Shown here piece by piece: positions 51,396 to 60,956 of a stretch of 64,000 nt of DNA. Positions within the stretch are counted from its first letter, which is position 1, and every line of letters begins with the position of its first letter. The notes beneath the pieces were generated by a model. That model was not told the DNA's origin, made no database searches, and worked only from the letters and a program-made list of their open reading frames with translations. Location of the stretch: the NCBI RefSeq assembly GCF_014207535.1, contig NZ_JACHGK010000005.1, positions 1 to 64,000 of the forward strand, given 5' to 3'. Source of the stretch: Bacillus benzoevorans. GTDB lineage: Bacteria > Bacillota > Bacilli > Bacillales > Cytobacillaceae. The position numbers and the translations under genes are program-made.

Positions 51396-51618
51396 AGATG
51401 ATCATCATCTCCCTTCTAATAAATTACTTATTAATATGTAGGAAAACGGTTGAAAAGGATTATTTTTAACAATTTGCTAAAAGAATGCCGCCCGAAAGAT
51501 AAAGTCATATTATTTGTTTTGCATGGAGAAAAAAGGTATGATAGCAGGAAAAATTTATAATTAGGTAAGTTTAGTTTCCATCAAGATGTTAATGAAATGT
51601 TTAAATGGAGGGAGAACC

Positions 51619-52143
51619 ATGAGAGATGTAAGGATGACAGACATATTTGCCCATCATATTGCACAAAAGTACGTCACACGTTCCGGATTAGTCCATGCCA
51701 TTACAGTGGCATATTATGCCTATCGCTTTGCACTTGAGCAGGGCGCTGATGTAGATAGTGCTGCCAAAGCGGGGTTTCTCCATGATATTGGACATCATAC
51801 ATGGTATAAAAATGGAAAATGGGATTATGAGCTATACCGGCAAAATGATATTCATGCCATAAAAGGAGCAGAAAGAGCTCACAAACTATTGATTCGTCTT
51901 GGTGAAAATCCAGTGAAAGCTAAGGAAATCTCATTAGCGATTTTATTCCATACGGATTCCTACTTTCCCGGAGGAGAAATTGTACGGACACCATTGCAAT
52001 CGATCATTAAACAAGCAGACGAAAAAGATGAAGAACCAGGCGGCAGTCATCATTATCGGAAAATAGAACAGAACCGGGCCTATCGTTTATTGGAGAGGCT
52101 GGACCATAAGATCGATCAAGTTTATGAAAAAAAGATTTCTTAA
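51619..52143 (+). CDS. HD-domain phosphohydrolase
   Basis: A 174-aa HD protein: H in RSGLVHAITVAYYAYRFA, the HD pair in GFLHDIGHHTW, HAIKGAERAHKLL and a later Asp in IKQADEKDE complete the metal site. Such proteins hydrolyse nucleotides or other phosphoesters; the substrate is unknown. ATG 51619 is behind GGAGGGAG; the frame is open from 51586. A terminator (52143-52172) follows. Confidence 0.83.
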   Translation: MRDVRMTDIFAHHIAQKYVTRSGLVHAITVAYYAYRFALEQGADVDSAAKAGFLHDIGHHTWYKNGKWDYELYRQNDIHAIKGAERAHKLLIRLGENPVKAKEISLAILFHTDSYFPGGEIVRTPLQSIIKQADEKDEEPGGSHHYRKIEQNRAYRLLERLDHKIDQVYEKKIS

Positions 52144-52176
52144 GTGTTCCTGATTATAGGAGCACTTTTATTTTGC
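52143..52176 (+). terminator. Rho-independent terminator
   Basis: AGTGTTCCT pairs with AGGAGCACT (one G-T pair), then TTTTATTTT, overlapping the HD gene stop. Confidence 0.75.
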
Positions 52177-52307
52177 GGGAAAGTTTTTTTGCTTTCCTTA
52201 CGGTGTAGATCGAAGGGAAGCTGCCTTATATTAATTGAAAAATGAATTTCTCTAAAGTGAAAGGAATAGATTTATATAATGAATATGATTCGGGAGGGAG
52301 TTCATTT

Positions 52308-52763
52308 ATGTCTTCTCATCAACATGAAATGACAGTTAATGCATCGCTTGAAAACGTTTGGAAATTTGTCCGCTCCATTGATAATTGGGCGCCGCTCGTC
52401 CCTGGCTATTTGGAACATGAGATGTTAAATGAAACAGAATCCACATGGAAGTTTAAAAGTGACTTGGGGATAGTGAAAAAGAAAATTCACTTGAAAGTAA
52501 ATATTACACAATGGATAGAACTGGATAAGGTCAGTTTTAATTTAACCGGAATAAATGAAAAAATATCAGGTCAGGGGTATTTTAAAGCCATTAAATTAAC
52601 GAATAAGCAAACAAAAATGATTGGTTTTCTTGATATAACAGCGGGAGGAACATTAGCAAAAGTAGTGAATCCGCTATTAAAAACGAGTATACCGGAATTT
52701 ACAGAGGAACTGACGAGTGCTGTAGGTAAAAAGATTGTGGATTTAGAAGGAATTCGTGACTAA
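52308..52763 (+). CDS. SRPBCC (START-like) family protein, CoxG type
   Basis: The 151-aa protein has the SRPBCC helix-grip pattern: a first strand HEMTVNASLENVWKFVRSIDNWAPLVPGY, a TWKFKSDLG hairpin, INEKISGQGYFKAIKL and a long C-terminal helix (PEFTEELTSAVGKKIVDLEG). Proteins of the CoxG branch bind hydrophobic ligands or help membrane-associated enzymes mature. No Cox genes are nearby. ATG 52308 follows GGAGGGAG. The role is unknown. Confidence 0.78.
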   Translation: MSSHQHEMTVNASLENVWKFVRSIDNWAPLVPGYLEHEMLNETESTWKFKSDLGIVKKKIHLKVNITQWIELDKVSFNLTGINEKISGQGYFKAIKLTNKQTKMIGFLDITAGGTLAKVVNPLLKTSIPEFTEELTSAVGKKIVDLEGIRD

Positions 52764-53218
52764 ACACTTATTAATAATAATTAAATTAGGTAAATTCAAT
52801 GAATTTTAACATAAAATTTTCCTGTGTTATGGTTTAATTAACATAAGTTTAAGATTATTTCCCTCTGTTTTCAGTGATGGAAAAGTGAATAAACTGGGCT
52901 GAGAAGTTGATAGGATAGATAAAAATGGGGAAAAATATTTCTTATCTATCCTTAAAAGTTGCTTGTTTTAAAAAAGTGTTTCTTTATATGAAAATATTAG
53001 TACCATAGTCTTTTTTAATGTGTTATTCTATATTCATAATAAGTATGACATATTTAAATGAAGTGTTGAGAAATAGTATACTAACGATGCTGACTAATTC
53101 AATTTAAATGTGTAATATATAATTAAATATGCCTTTTCTTTTTTTGCACAAATCAATGGAGCTTTCTTTTACATATTGATTGTATGAAATAGTAATAATT
53201 GCAGCAAAATCAATACTC
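52764..53218. other. AT-rich intergenic region upstream of ppsR
   Basis: This stretch of about 455 bases, very rich in A and T, contains no supported gene. It should hold the ppsR-ppdK promoter, but I could not identify it or a known operator. Confidence 0.5.
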
Positions 53219-54061
53219 ATGAAAGAAAAGGAAGTGGACAAAATTCTGTCTGAAAAGAAAATAGTTTATGTTGTATCAGATTCAGTTGGTGAAACGGCAG
53301 AGTTTGTAGTGAAAGCTGTAGCTACTCAGTTTAATGGAGGGCATGTGGATATTCACCGCCATTCTAATGCTGATCATAAAGATGATATAGAGGAAGTTAT
53401 TCAGATGGCTGGTAAAAATCAGTCGATTATTGCCTATACTCTTGTTATCCCGGCATTAAAGGCATATTTAGATCAGCGTGCAGTAGAAGAAGGAATTACG
53501 GCCGTTGATTTATTAGAACCATTAATGAATGCTTTTGAGAAAAAATTTGAGAAGCAGCCTAAACATCAGCCGAAGTTGATGCGCAAATTAGATGAAGAGT
53601 ATTTTAGAAAAGTAGAAGCCATTGAGTTTGCAGTCAAATATGATGATGGACGCGATCCGCGCGGCCTTAGCCGTGCCGATATTATCTTGATCGGTGTTTC
53701 ACGTACTTCCAAAACACCGCTCTCCATGTATTTGGCACACCAAAGCTATAAAGTGGCGAATGTTCCATTAGTACCGGAAATTGCACCCCCTGATGAACTA
53801 TTTAAAGTTCCGCGTAATAAATGTGTCGGTTTAATTATCACTCCTGATAAATTGAACGAGATACGTAAGGAGCGGCTAAAATCAATGGGGCTGAAATCCG
53901 AAGCGAACTATGCCAGTTTTGAGCGGATTTTGGAAGAATTAGAATATGCTGATAAGATTATGAAGCGGGTAGGATGCCCGGTCATTAATGTATCTAATAA
54001 AGCTGTTGAGGAAACAGCCAGTCTAATAATTGATGTATTGAAAAGTGAGAGGAGTCATTAA
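53219..54061 (+). CDS. ppsR: Pyruvate, phosphate dikinase regulatory protein (DUF299 kinase/phosphorylase)
   Basis: This protein switches PpdK off and on by ADP-dependent phosphorylation and Pi-dependent dephosphorylation of an active-site threonine. The 280-aa protein has IVYVVSDSVGETAE at the start, AIEFAVKYDDGRDPRGLSRAD and the P-loop-like GVSRTSKTPLS, as in YqfL. It lies three bases before ppdK. The start is unclear: ATG 53219 has no clear ribosome site, while AAGGAAGTGG lies just inside; the frame extends to a TTG at 53180. Homology supports a start near KKIVYVVSDS. Confidence 0.88.
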   Translation: MKEKEVDKILSEKKIVYVVSDSVGETAEFVVKAVATQFNGGHVDIHRHSNADHKDDIEEVIQMAGKNQSIIAYTLVIPALKAYLDQRAVEEGITAVDLLEPLMNAFEKKFEKQPKHQPKLMRKLDEEYFRKVEAIEFAVKYDDGRDPRGLSRADIILIGVSRTSKTPLSMYLAHQSYKVANVPLVPEIAPPDELFKVPRNKCVGLIITPDKLNEIRKERLKSMGLKSEANYASFERILEELEYADKIMKRVGCPVINVSNKAVEETASLIIDVLKSERSH

Positions 54062-54063
54062 AA

Positions 54064-56736
54064 ATGAGCAAATTTGTTTACTTATTTAATGAAGGCAACA
54101 GTGAAATGAAAGAATTGCTTGGCGGAAAGGGAGCTAATTTAGCAGAAATGACTAATATCGGACTTCCCGTTCCGTTTGGTTTTACAATATCTACTCAGGC
54201 TTGTAATGATTATTATGAAGCAGGCAAAAAGATTTCTGCTGTAGTAGAAGCACAAATTTTAGCTGCGTTGCAACAATTAGAAGAAAATACAGGAAAAAAA
54301 TTAGGGGATACTGCCAATCCACTCTTGGTATCCGTGCGATCCGGCTCTGTCTTTTCTATGCCTGGAATGATGGACACCGTATTAAATCTAGGTATGAATG
54401 ATGAAGCGGTAAAAGGGGTAGCCGATTTAACAGGAAATGCGCGCTTTGCTTATGATTCCTACCGCCGTTTCATTCAAATGTTCAGTAACGTTGTTTTAGG
54501 AATTGACAGTTTTTATTTTGAGCAATTTTTAGAAGAAGTAAGAGAACAAAAAGGATATAGTGCTGACCCTGAAATGACTGCAGAAGACTGGCAGGAAGTT
54601 ATTGCGGGCTATAAACAAATCGTAAAAAAACATACAAAAAATGATTTCCCGCAAGAACCTAAAGAACAATTATTCTTAGCGATTGACGCTGTTTTTGATT
54701 CATGGAATAACCAAAGAGCCATCGTCTACCGCCGTTTAAATAAAATTCCTGATCATTTAGGTACAGCGGTTAACATTCAAAGCATGGTATTTGGTAATAT
54801 GGGAGATGACTCTGGTACAGGTGTGGCATTTACCCGCGATCCATCCACAGGGGAAAATATTCTATACGGAGAATATTTAATTAACGCCCAAGGTGAAGAT
54901 GTTGTTGCTGGGATCCGCACACCACAGCCGATTCATGTCTTAGAAAAAGATATGCCTGTAGTATACAAACAATTCACAGCAACTTGTGAACTACTTGAAA
55001 AACACTATAAAGATATGATGGATATCGAATTTACCGTTGAGCGTGGTAAGTTATATATGCTGCAATGCCGGGTAGGTAAGCGTACAGCCCAAGCAGCGAT
55101 CCGTATCGCTGTTGAAATGGTGAATGAAGAAATTATTGATAGAAAGACGGCATTATTACGTGTAGATCCGGATCAATTGAATCAATTGCTGCACCGCCGT
55201 ATTGATGACAATCATAATCAAACACAAATTGCAAAGGGTCTTCCTGCATCTCCTGGTGCGGCAACAGGATTTGTTGTGTTTGATGCAGATGAGGCAGAGC
55301 AATTAGGAAATGACGGCAAAAAGGTAATCCTTGTCCGTTCCGAAACGACTCCAGATGATATTCATGGTATCGTAGCTGCACAAGCAGTTGTAACAAGCCG
55401 AGGCGGTATGACCAGTCACGCAGCAGTAGTAGCGCGCGGAATGGGTAAAGCATGTATCTGTGGCTGTGAATCGATCAAAATTGACACAAATGCAAAAGAG
55501 TTTACCGTAGGTGATACGGTTGTGAAATATGGTGACGTGATTACGATTGACGGTTCCACTGGTCAAGTATTCCTTGGTGAAATTCCAATGATTGACCCGG
55601 AACTTTCTGATGAATTTAAACAACTGCTTGATTGGGCAGATGAAGCAAGATTCCTTGGTGTTCGTGCCAATGCCGATACACCGGAGGATGCAAGTAAAGC
55701 TCTTGAATTCGGTGCGGATGGAATTGGTTTATGCCGTACAGAACACATGTTTATGGATCCAAAACGTCTTCCAATCGTCCAAGAAATGATTCTTGCGGAA
55801 ACGGATGAACAGCGCCAAGTGGCATTAGATAAATTATTGCCGATGCAGCAAGGCGATTTTGAAGGAATTTTTGAAGCGATGAAAGGTCATCCTGTTAACG
55901 TTCGTTTATTAGATCCGCCTATGCATGAATTCTTGCCGGATAAAGAAGAACTTTTAGTTGAAGTGACAAAATTGCAAATTACTGCACCTGATTCTGAAGA
56001 ATTAAAAGAAAAGGAAAAACTGCTGAAGAAGGTTAATCAATTAGCTGAAATGAATCCAATGCTTGGGTACCGTGGCTGCCGCTTAGGAATGTTAAATCCA
56101 GAGATTTATGAAATGCAGGCAAGAGCAATCTGTAATGCGGCTGTTGTTTTAACAGAGAAAGGTATTCCTGTTAAACCAGAAATTATGATTCCTCTTGTTG
56201 GCCACGTGAATGAACTGAAACGGATGCGTGAATTGGTAGTCGAAACAGCAGAAAAAGTGAAGGAAGAAGCGGGTATTGGATTTGAATACCAAGTAGGTAC
56301 AATGATTGAAATTCCTCGTGCTGCTCTTACAGCTGACAAAATAGCTGAGGAAGCTGATTTCTTCTCATTCGGTACGAATGACTTAACGCAAACTACTTTC
56401 GGTTACAGCCGTGATGATGCGGAAGGGAAATTCTTACAAACATATATCGAAGAAAAAGTCCTGCCAGAAAATCCATTCGCTGTCCTAGACCGTGACGGAG
56501 TTGGCAAATTAGTTGAAACAGGTGTTAAATTAGGCCGTCAAGTGAAGCCAAACTTAAAAACTGGTATTTGTGGTGAACACGGTGGTGAAAAGAGTTCAAT
56601 CGAATTCTGTTATGAAGCAGGCTTGAACTATGTCAGCTGTTCTCCATATCGTGTGCCATTGGCAAGACTTGCTGCAGCTCAAGCAACGATTCGCCATCAA
56701 CTAGCTGAAGAAAAAGAAACAGTAACGTCAAAATAA
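54064..56736 (+). CDS. ppdK: Pyruvate, phosphate dikinase
   Basis: PpdK interconverts pyruvate, ATP and Pi with PEP, AMP and PPi. The 890-aa protein has the nucleotide-binding N-domain (KGANLAEM, SVRSGSVFSMPGMMDTVLNLG), the phosphohistidine domain GGMTSHAAVVARGMGK (catalytic His about 459, the neighbouring Thr being the PpsR target) and a TIM-barrel PEP domain ending with GICGEHGGEKSS. With ppsR it forms a two-gene unit. PPi from the reaction can be consumed by PpaC, encoded elsewhere in the window. Confidence 0.97.
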   Translation: MSKFVYLFNEGNSEMKELLGGKGANLAEMTNIGLPVPFGFTISTQACNDYYEAGKKISAVVEAQILAALQQLEENTGKKLGDTANPLLVSVRSGSVFSMPGMMDTVLNLGMNDEAVKGVADLTGNARFAYDSYRRFIQMFSNVVLGIDSFYFEQFLEEVREQKGYSADPEMTAEDWQEVIAGYKQIVKKHTKNDFPQEPKEQLFLAIDAVFDSWNNQRAIVYRRLNKIPDHLGTAVNIQSMVFGNMGDDSGTGVAFTRDPSTGENILYGEYLINAQGEDVVAGIRTPQPIHVLEKDMPVVYKQFTATCELLEKHYKDMMDIEFTVERGKLYMLQCRVGKRTAQAAIRIAVEMVNEEIIDRKTALLRVDPDQLNQLLHRRIDDNHNQTQIAKGLPASPGAATGFVVFDADEAEQLGNDGKKVILVRSETTPDDIHGIVAAQAVVTSRGGMTSHAAVVARGMGKACICGCESIKIDTNAKEFTVGDTVVKYGDVITIDGSTGQVFLGEIPMIDPELSDEFKQLLDWADEARFLGVRANADTPEDASKALEFGADGIGLCRTEHMFMDPKRLPIVQEMILAETDEQRQVALDKLLPMQQGDFEGIFEAMKGHPVNVRLLDPPMHEFLPDKEELLVEVTKLQITAPDSEELKEKEKLLKKVNQLAEMNPMLGYRGCRLGMLNPEIYEMQARAICNAAVVLTEKGIPVKPEIMIPLVGHVNELKRMRELVVETAEKVKEEAGIGFEYQVGTMIEIPRAALTADKIAEEADFFSFGTNDLTQTTFGYSRDDAEGKFLQTYIEEKVLPENPFAVLDRDGVGKLVETGVKLGRQVKPNLKTGICGEHGGEKSSIEFCYEAGLNYVSCSPYRVPLARLAAAQATIRHQLAEEKETVTSK

Positions 56737-56745
56737 GAGAGTATT

Positions 56746-56780
56746 GAGAGGGCATCATATTATTATGGTGCCCTCTTTTC
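56746..56780 (+). terminator. Rho-independent terminator after ppdK
   Basis: GAGAGGGCATCATA and TATGGTGCCCTCTTTTC form a long stem with one wobble pair. Confidence 0.85.
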
Positions 56781-56828
56781 ATGCTACAATAGAAAGTGTA
56801 CTGATATACATAGTAGGAGTGAGAAAAT

Positions 56829-57824
56829 ATGAAAGCTCAGGTTATTCGTTCTTTCGGAGGATCATCCGTTTTTCAAGTAGAAGATATTCCAGTACCAGAA
56901 GTGCAGCCAGGTCATGTTTTGATTCATGTGAAGGCGACGAGTGTAAATCCCATCGATACGAAAGTCCGGAGCGGATTATTTCCGGATGTTGCTGCTGAAT
57001 TTCCTGTGGTTCTTCATGGGGATGTGGCCGGAATCGTTACTGAAGTAGGAGCAGGTGTTACGGAATTCAAACCGGGTGATGAAGTGTATGGCTGTGCCGG
57101 GGGTTTTAAGGGAGCAGGTGGAGCTTTAGGAGAATACATGCTTGCCGATGCCAGACTCATTGCCCGTAAGCCGGAGAATCTTACAATGGCTGAGGCGGCT
57201 GCCATCCCGCTTGTGGCGATTACGGCATATGAAGCATTATTTGATCGGGCAGGAATAAAAGCAGGTGATGATATTTTAATCCATGCTGCTGCGGGTGGGG
57301 TAGGTCATGTAGCGATCCAAATGGCTAAATGGGCAGGTGCCAAAGTCTATACGACAGCATCGACACCTGAAAAACAGCAAATGGCCAAAGAATTAGGTGC
57401 CGATGTTGTCATTAATTATAAAGAAACATCTGTTCAGGAATATGTTGAGCAATTTACGAATGGCAAAGGATTTAAGTATATTTTCGATACTGTCGGCAAG
57501 GAAAATCTTGATCGCTCATTTCAAGCTGCAGCGCTGCATGGAACAGTCGTTGGCGTGGCGGCACGTTCGACGCACGATTTGACCCCGCTGCATTCTAAAG
57601 GACTATCATTCCATGTTGTTTTCATGCTATTACATATGATGAATGAAAACGAACGGCAGCAAAACAAAGTCCGTTTAAATCATATTTCTTCTATTATTAA
57701 TGAAGGAAAATTACATCCAGTAATTGACCCGAAACATTTTACATTTGATGACGTTTCAGCGGCCCATCAATATTTAGAAGACAATAAAGCGATTGGTAAA
57801 ATTGTGCTGGTCAACGAATGGTAA
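56829..57824 (+). CDS. Quinone oxidoreductase-like MDR-family NADPH reductase
   Basis: A 331-aa zinc-independent medium-chain dehydrogenase/reductase. The GroES-like N-terminal domain has VKATSVNPIDTKVRSG, and the Rossmann domain has ILIHAAAGGVGHVAIQMAKWAGAKV (NADPH-binding AAGGVG near 155). Zinc ligands are absent, which fits quinone/enone reductases rather than alcohol dehydrogenases. ATG 56829 follows TAGGAGTG. Substrate not known. It is followed 41 bases later by the dUTPase gene. Confidence 0.87.
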   Translation: MKAQVIRSFGGSSVFQVEDIPVPEVQPGHVLIHVKATSVNPIDTKVRSGLFPDVAAEFPVVLHGDVAGIVTEVGAGVTEFKPGDEVYGCAGGFKGAGGALGEYMLADARLIARKPENLTMAEAAAIPLVAITAYEALFDRAGIKAGDDILIHAAAGGVGHVAIQMAKWAGAKVYTTASTPEKQQMAKELGADVVINYKETSVQEYVEQFTNGKGFKYIFDTVGKENLDRSFQAAALHGTVVGVAARSTHDLTPLHSKGLSFHVVFMLLHMMNENERQQNKVRLNHISSIINEGKLHPVIDPKHFTFDDVSAAHQYLEDNKAIGKIVLVNEW

Positions 57825-57865
57825 GGAAGAACACATAAGGTAAAATGAATAGAGGATGACGGAAT

Positions 57866-58375
57866 ATGAATGTGAAAAAATTAGCTGAAATGCAGAAGGT
57901 GCTTGATGAACGAATCGTCATAGAGCATGGATTAGAAGGAAAAGATCTTGAGGAAAATAAAATCCTTGCGCTGTTAGTTGAAATATGTGAGTTAGCCAAT
58001 GAAACTCGCTGCTTTAAGCATTGGAGCACAAAAGGACCAAGTGAACAAAGCGTCCTGTTAGAAGAATATGTGGATTCGCTTCATTTCTTCTTAAGTATTG
58101 CGAATGCCCATGAATATGATGTGGACCTTCTATTCGATACTTATCAAAGGATGTTTGAGCAAGAGAAAGAAACAGTAACACTGGTGCCAGCATTTAAAGA
58201 CGTGATGGATAGGATTTTATTAATGGAAAAGAAGAAGGATCCGTATCATTATGTTGAAGCTTTTTCTGCTTATCTAAATATAGGAAAACTGCTGGGTTTT
58301 ACTTGGGAACAGATAGAGGATGCTTATATTAAGAAAAACGAAATAAACCATCAGCGGCAGGACAAAGGATATTAA
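57866..58375 (+). CDS. Dimeric (all-alpha) dUTP diphosphatase
   Basis: A 169-aa helical NTP pyrophosphatase of the dUTPase_2 family, related to MazG. The magnesium-binding acidic motifs are visible: ALLVEICELANETRCFKHWS and EEYVDSLHFFLSIA (E-x2-E and E-x2-D). It removes dUTP and supplies dUMP for thymidylate synthesis. ATG 57866 follows GAGGATG. The exoA gene for DNA repair comes 50 bases later, which fits a shared role in keeping uracil and its damage out of DNA. Confidence 0.85.
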   Translation: MNVKKLAEMQKVLDERIVIEHGLEGKDLEENKILALLVEICELANETRCFKHWSTKGPSEQSVLLEEYVDSLHFFLSIANAHEYDVDLLFDTYQRMFEQEKETVTLVPAFKDVMDRILLMEKKKDPYHYVEAFSAYLNIGKLLGFTWEQIEDAYIKKNEINHQRQDKGY

Positions 58376-58425
58376 AGTAAAAAAGAGCTGCCGATTTCTG
58401 GGTAGAAACAACAAGGGGAAATAAA

Positions 58426-59184
58426 ATGAAATTAGTTTCATGGAATGTTAATGGCATAAGAGCCTGTGTAAAAAAAGGCTTTTTGGATTATTTTAATCAG
58501 GTGGATGCGGATATTTTTTGTATCCAGGAGACAAAGCTGCAGGAAAATCAAATTCAGCTCGATTTAGACGGTTATCATCAATTTTGGAATTATGCTGAAC
58601 GAAAAGGTTACTCCGGAACAGCTGTATTTTCGAAAAAGGAACCCATCTCAGTCAACTATGGGATCGAATTAGACGAACCCGATACGGAAGGGCGTGTCAT
58701 TACATTAGAATACAAGGACTTTTATCTGGTAAATGTATATACGCCAAATTCTAAGCGGGACCTGACAAGATTGGATTACCGCTTGAATTGGGAAGATGCA
58801 ATGAAGCGGCATTTAATTCAATTAAACGAAAAGAAACCAGTTCTATTCTGCGGAGATTTAAATGTGGCCCATCAAGAAATTGATTTGAAAAATCCAAAAC
58901 CGAATATTGGTAATTCAGGCTTCACAAATGAAGAACGGGAGAAAATGACATCCTTGCTTGACGCCGGCTTTGTTGACAGTTTTCGTTATTTGTATCCAGA
59001 TCGTGGTGATGTATACAGCTGGTGGAGCTACATGAATAAAGTCCGTGAGCGGAATATCGGTTGGAGAATTGATTATTTTCTTGTATCTGAAACAATAGCA
59101 GATACAATTAAAGATGCGCAAATTCATTGTGATATTTTGGGGAGCGATCATTGTCCTATTTTATTAGCAACAGATTTTACTTAG
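58426..59184 (+). CDS. exoA: Exodeoxyribonuclease III / AP endonuclease
   Basis: ExoA cuts DNA at abasic sites and trims 3' ends. The 252-aa protein has all Xth motifs: VSWNVNGIRAC, IFCIQETKLQ, GYSGTAVFSK, VNVYTPNSK, FCGDLNVAH, WWSYMNKVRERNIGWRIDYFLVS and the C-terminal GSDHCPI. Length matches ExoA of B. subtilis. AAGGGGAAA precedes ATG 58426. A hairpin (about 59200-59245) follows. Confidence 0.95.
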   Translation: MKLVSWNVNGIRACVKKGFLDYFNQVDADIFCIQETKLQENQIQLDLDGYHQFWNYAERKGYSGTAVFSKKEPISVNYGIELDEPDTEGRVITLEYKDFYLVNVYTPNSKRDLTRLDYRLNWEDAMKRHLIQLNEKKPVLFCGDLNVAHQEIDLKNPKPNIGNSGFTNEEREKMTSLLDAGFVDSFRYLYPDRGDVYSWWSYMNKVRERNIGWRIDYFLVSETIADTIKDAQIHCDILGSDHCPILLATDFT

Positions 59185-59987
59185 AATAGTTACTAAATGA
59201 TAAGGAAAGTCCTTGTTGATAAAGGGCTTTCCTCTCGTTATCCACCGTTCATAATACTGTTTTCTTCTATTAGATTAGTTTATAATTCATTATATGGTTG
59301 AACTTGCTCAGAAGAAACATCTTGAGTATTCAATATCTTTATTAATAGTGGAAAGTAGTATCCTTCAACTCTGCTAAAATAATTCACGATCATTTTTCCA
59401 TAATTTATCTAAGTATATCCTCAAATTTTCCTTTTTCCTTCAATTAGATGCTCACTCCGCATAAATACCTAATAAAGAATCTTCTGCGCAAAATATTCAT
59501 TGGAATTTCTTTGTATTATTTAGTAGTTAAAAACTGTGACAGCCTTATCAATAATTGAATACAAATAAATATATGCTCTAGAAGGGAAGTAAGTTCAATT
59601 CTATAAAAAGCATCCTCCCGTTACAAAAAAGGTACTTAGTAAATTGCAAAGTTATGGAACGATTTGATGCTTTATAACATTCCTAATTATTCAAGGGTAT
59701 ATATTATTATAATTAATTAGATTAATATTTTAATACAATCTATAAAGGTGTTGGTAAGCCATTATCTTGGCAGGAACTCATTTTTGGTAATTAAGTCCAT
59801 ATGAAATGCCCAAGCAATTTTTGTAATTGATTTCTTAAGAAACTATTCTTCAGCTAACATATAATTGCTTTAGAAGTTGGATTCCCGCCGAAAACTAACG
59901 TATTTATATTTTAAAAGACATTAACTTCAGCGAAATTACCTCAAAAAATGGATTCCAAATTTACTTTACAAGGAGAGCGAATGTGCT
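59185..59987. other. AT-rich region without a gene
   Basis: About 800 bases of markedly AT-rich sequence follow exoA. A weak hairpin (GGAAAG...CTTTCC) near 59204-59232 may end the exoA transcript. I find no frame with a ribosome site on either strand apart from frames of under 30 codons. It directly precedes the sulfotransferase gene and may be degraded or transferred DNA. Confidence 0.5.
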
Positions 59988-60731
59988 ATGAATTCTTTAC
60001 CCCCATTTGTTCTAAATACTTTACCTAAAAGTGGAACACATCTTACACTTCAAATATTATTGAGTAATACTTTAATATCCTATAATCCAAAAAAATTTTT
60101 ATTAAATGGATTACCCAATCAAATCCAAGGTTTTCACGATATATTAAAACAAGCGTCACCTAATGAGTTATTGACAGCACATCTTTGGTATACACCATCA
60201 ATTGAGAATCTATTTATTAAATTAAATATAAAACAGATCTATATATATCGTGATTTACGAGATGTTTTAGTTTCATTTGCTTACTTTATTGATAAGGCCC
60301 CTTCAGGGATTGCGATTTCATACCTAAAATCTTTGCCAATAAGGGAACGTTTATTAGTTTTAATAAACGGAACAAAGAATCCATTGTGGCCGGATTTCAA
60401 TAATTATTTTGCCCCTTTTCTTGGTTGGGAGAAATCACCAGTGACTTTCCCTGTTACTTATGAGGAATTAGTGTCTTCTGCAATCTCTAGACATAATGCT
60501 ATAAAGAGTATCCTTGATTACTTATGGGAAGACTTAATCCCACCAGTTCCTATTGAGAAAATGATAAAAGCGGCTGAGAATAATATTAATCCATCCTCAT
60601 GTCCTACTTTTAGAAAAGGAAAAATTGGCAGTTGGCGTGATGAATTTGATGATGAAATCAAAACCGCTTTCAAAAATAAGGCTGGAGAGCATTTAATTAA
60701 CCTTGGTTATGAAAAGGACAATAATTGGTAA
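59988..60731 (+). CDS. PAPS-dependent sulfotransferase
   Basis: A 247-aa sulfotransferase_1-type protein. The 5'-phosphosulfate loop LNTLPKSGTHLTLQILL lies at about 8-24; the 3'-phosphate site IYIYRDLRDVLVSF at about 84-97; and the C-terminal RKGKIGSWRDEF completes the PAPS pocket. It has no signal or membrane span, so it acts in the cytosol on a small molecule, sugar or protein. AAGGAGAG precedes ATG 59988. PAPS could come from sat-cysC in this same window. It is very AT-rich like its flanks, which suggests horizontal acquisition. Confidence 0.87.
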   Translation: MNSLPPFVLNTLPKSGTHLTLQILLSNTLISYNPKKFLLNGLPNQIQGFHDILKQASPNELLTAHLWYTPSIENLFIKLNIKQIYIYRDLRDVLVSFAYFIDKAPSGIAISYLKSLPIRERLLVLINGTKNPLWPDFNNYFAPFLGWEKSPVTFPVTYEELVSSAISRHNAIKSILDYLWEDLIPPVPIEKMIKAAENNINPSSCPTFRKGKIGSWRDEFDDEIKTAFKNKAGEHLINLGYEKDNNW

Positions 60732-60817
60732 TGAGGAAATTGGAAGGAAATATCAATTTTGTTTAATAGCAAATGGCTTACTATGACCAATTATTTTTAG
60801 ATGGAAAAAATTTAGAG

Positions 60818-60858
60818 GAAGGAAGAAACAGACTAATGTAAATTACCTTCCTTTTTAA
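60818..60858 (+). terminator. Probable terminator after the sulfotransferase
   Basis: GGAAGG pairs with CCTTCC around a long loop, followed by TTTTTAATTTC. Confidence 0.5.
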
Positions 60859-60956
60859 TTTCACATAAATGCTCAGTTTAGGAGAGGATGAACAATACTT
60901 TATACTTACGAACATGTGTTCTTTGTGTTTTTATTAAGAGATAAGGAGGCAATTCA

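Noticed and set aside
53180..53218. Upstream TTG start for ppsR
   Set aside because: The extra 13 residues are not part of the family, and no ribosome site lies at proper distance.
59858..59870. CATATAATT as a sigma-K promoter for the sulfotransferase
   Set aside because: It has a mismatch at the -10 and no -35 at correct spacing; in such AT-rich DNA this is expected by chance.
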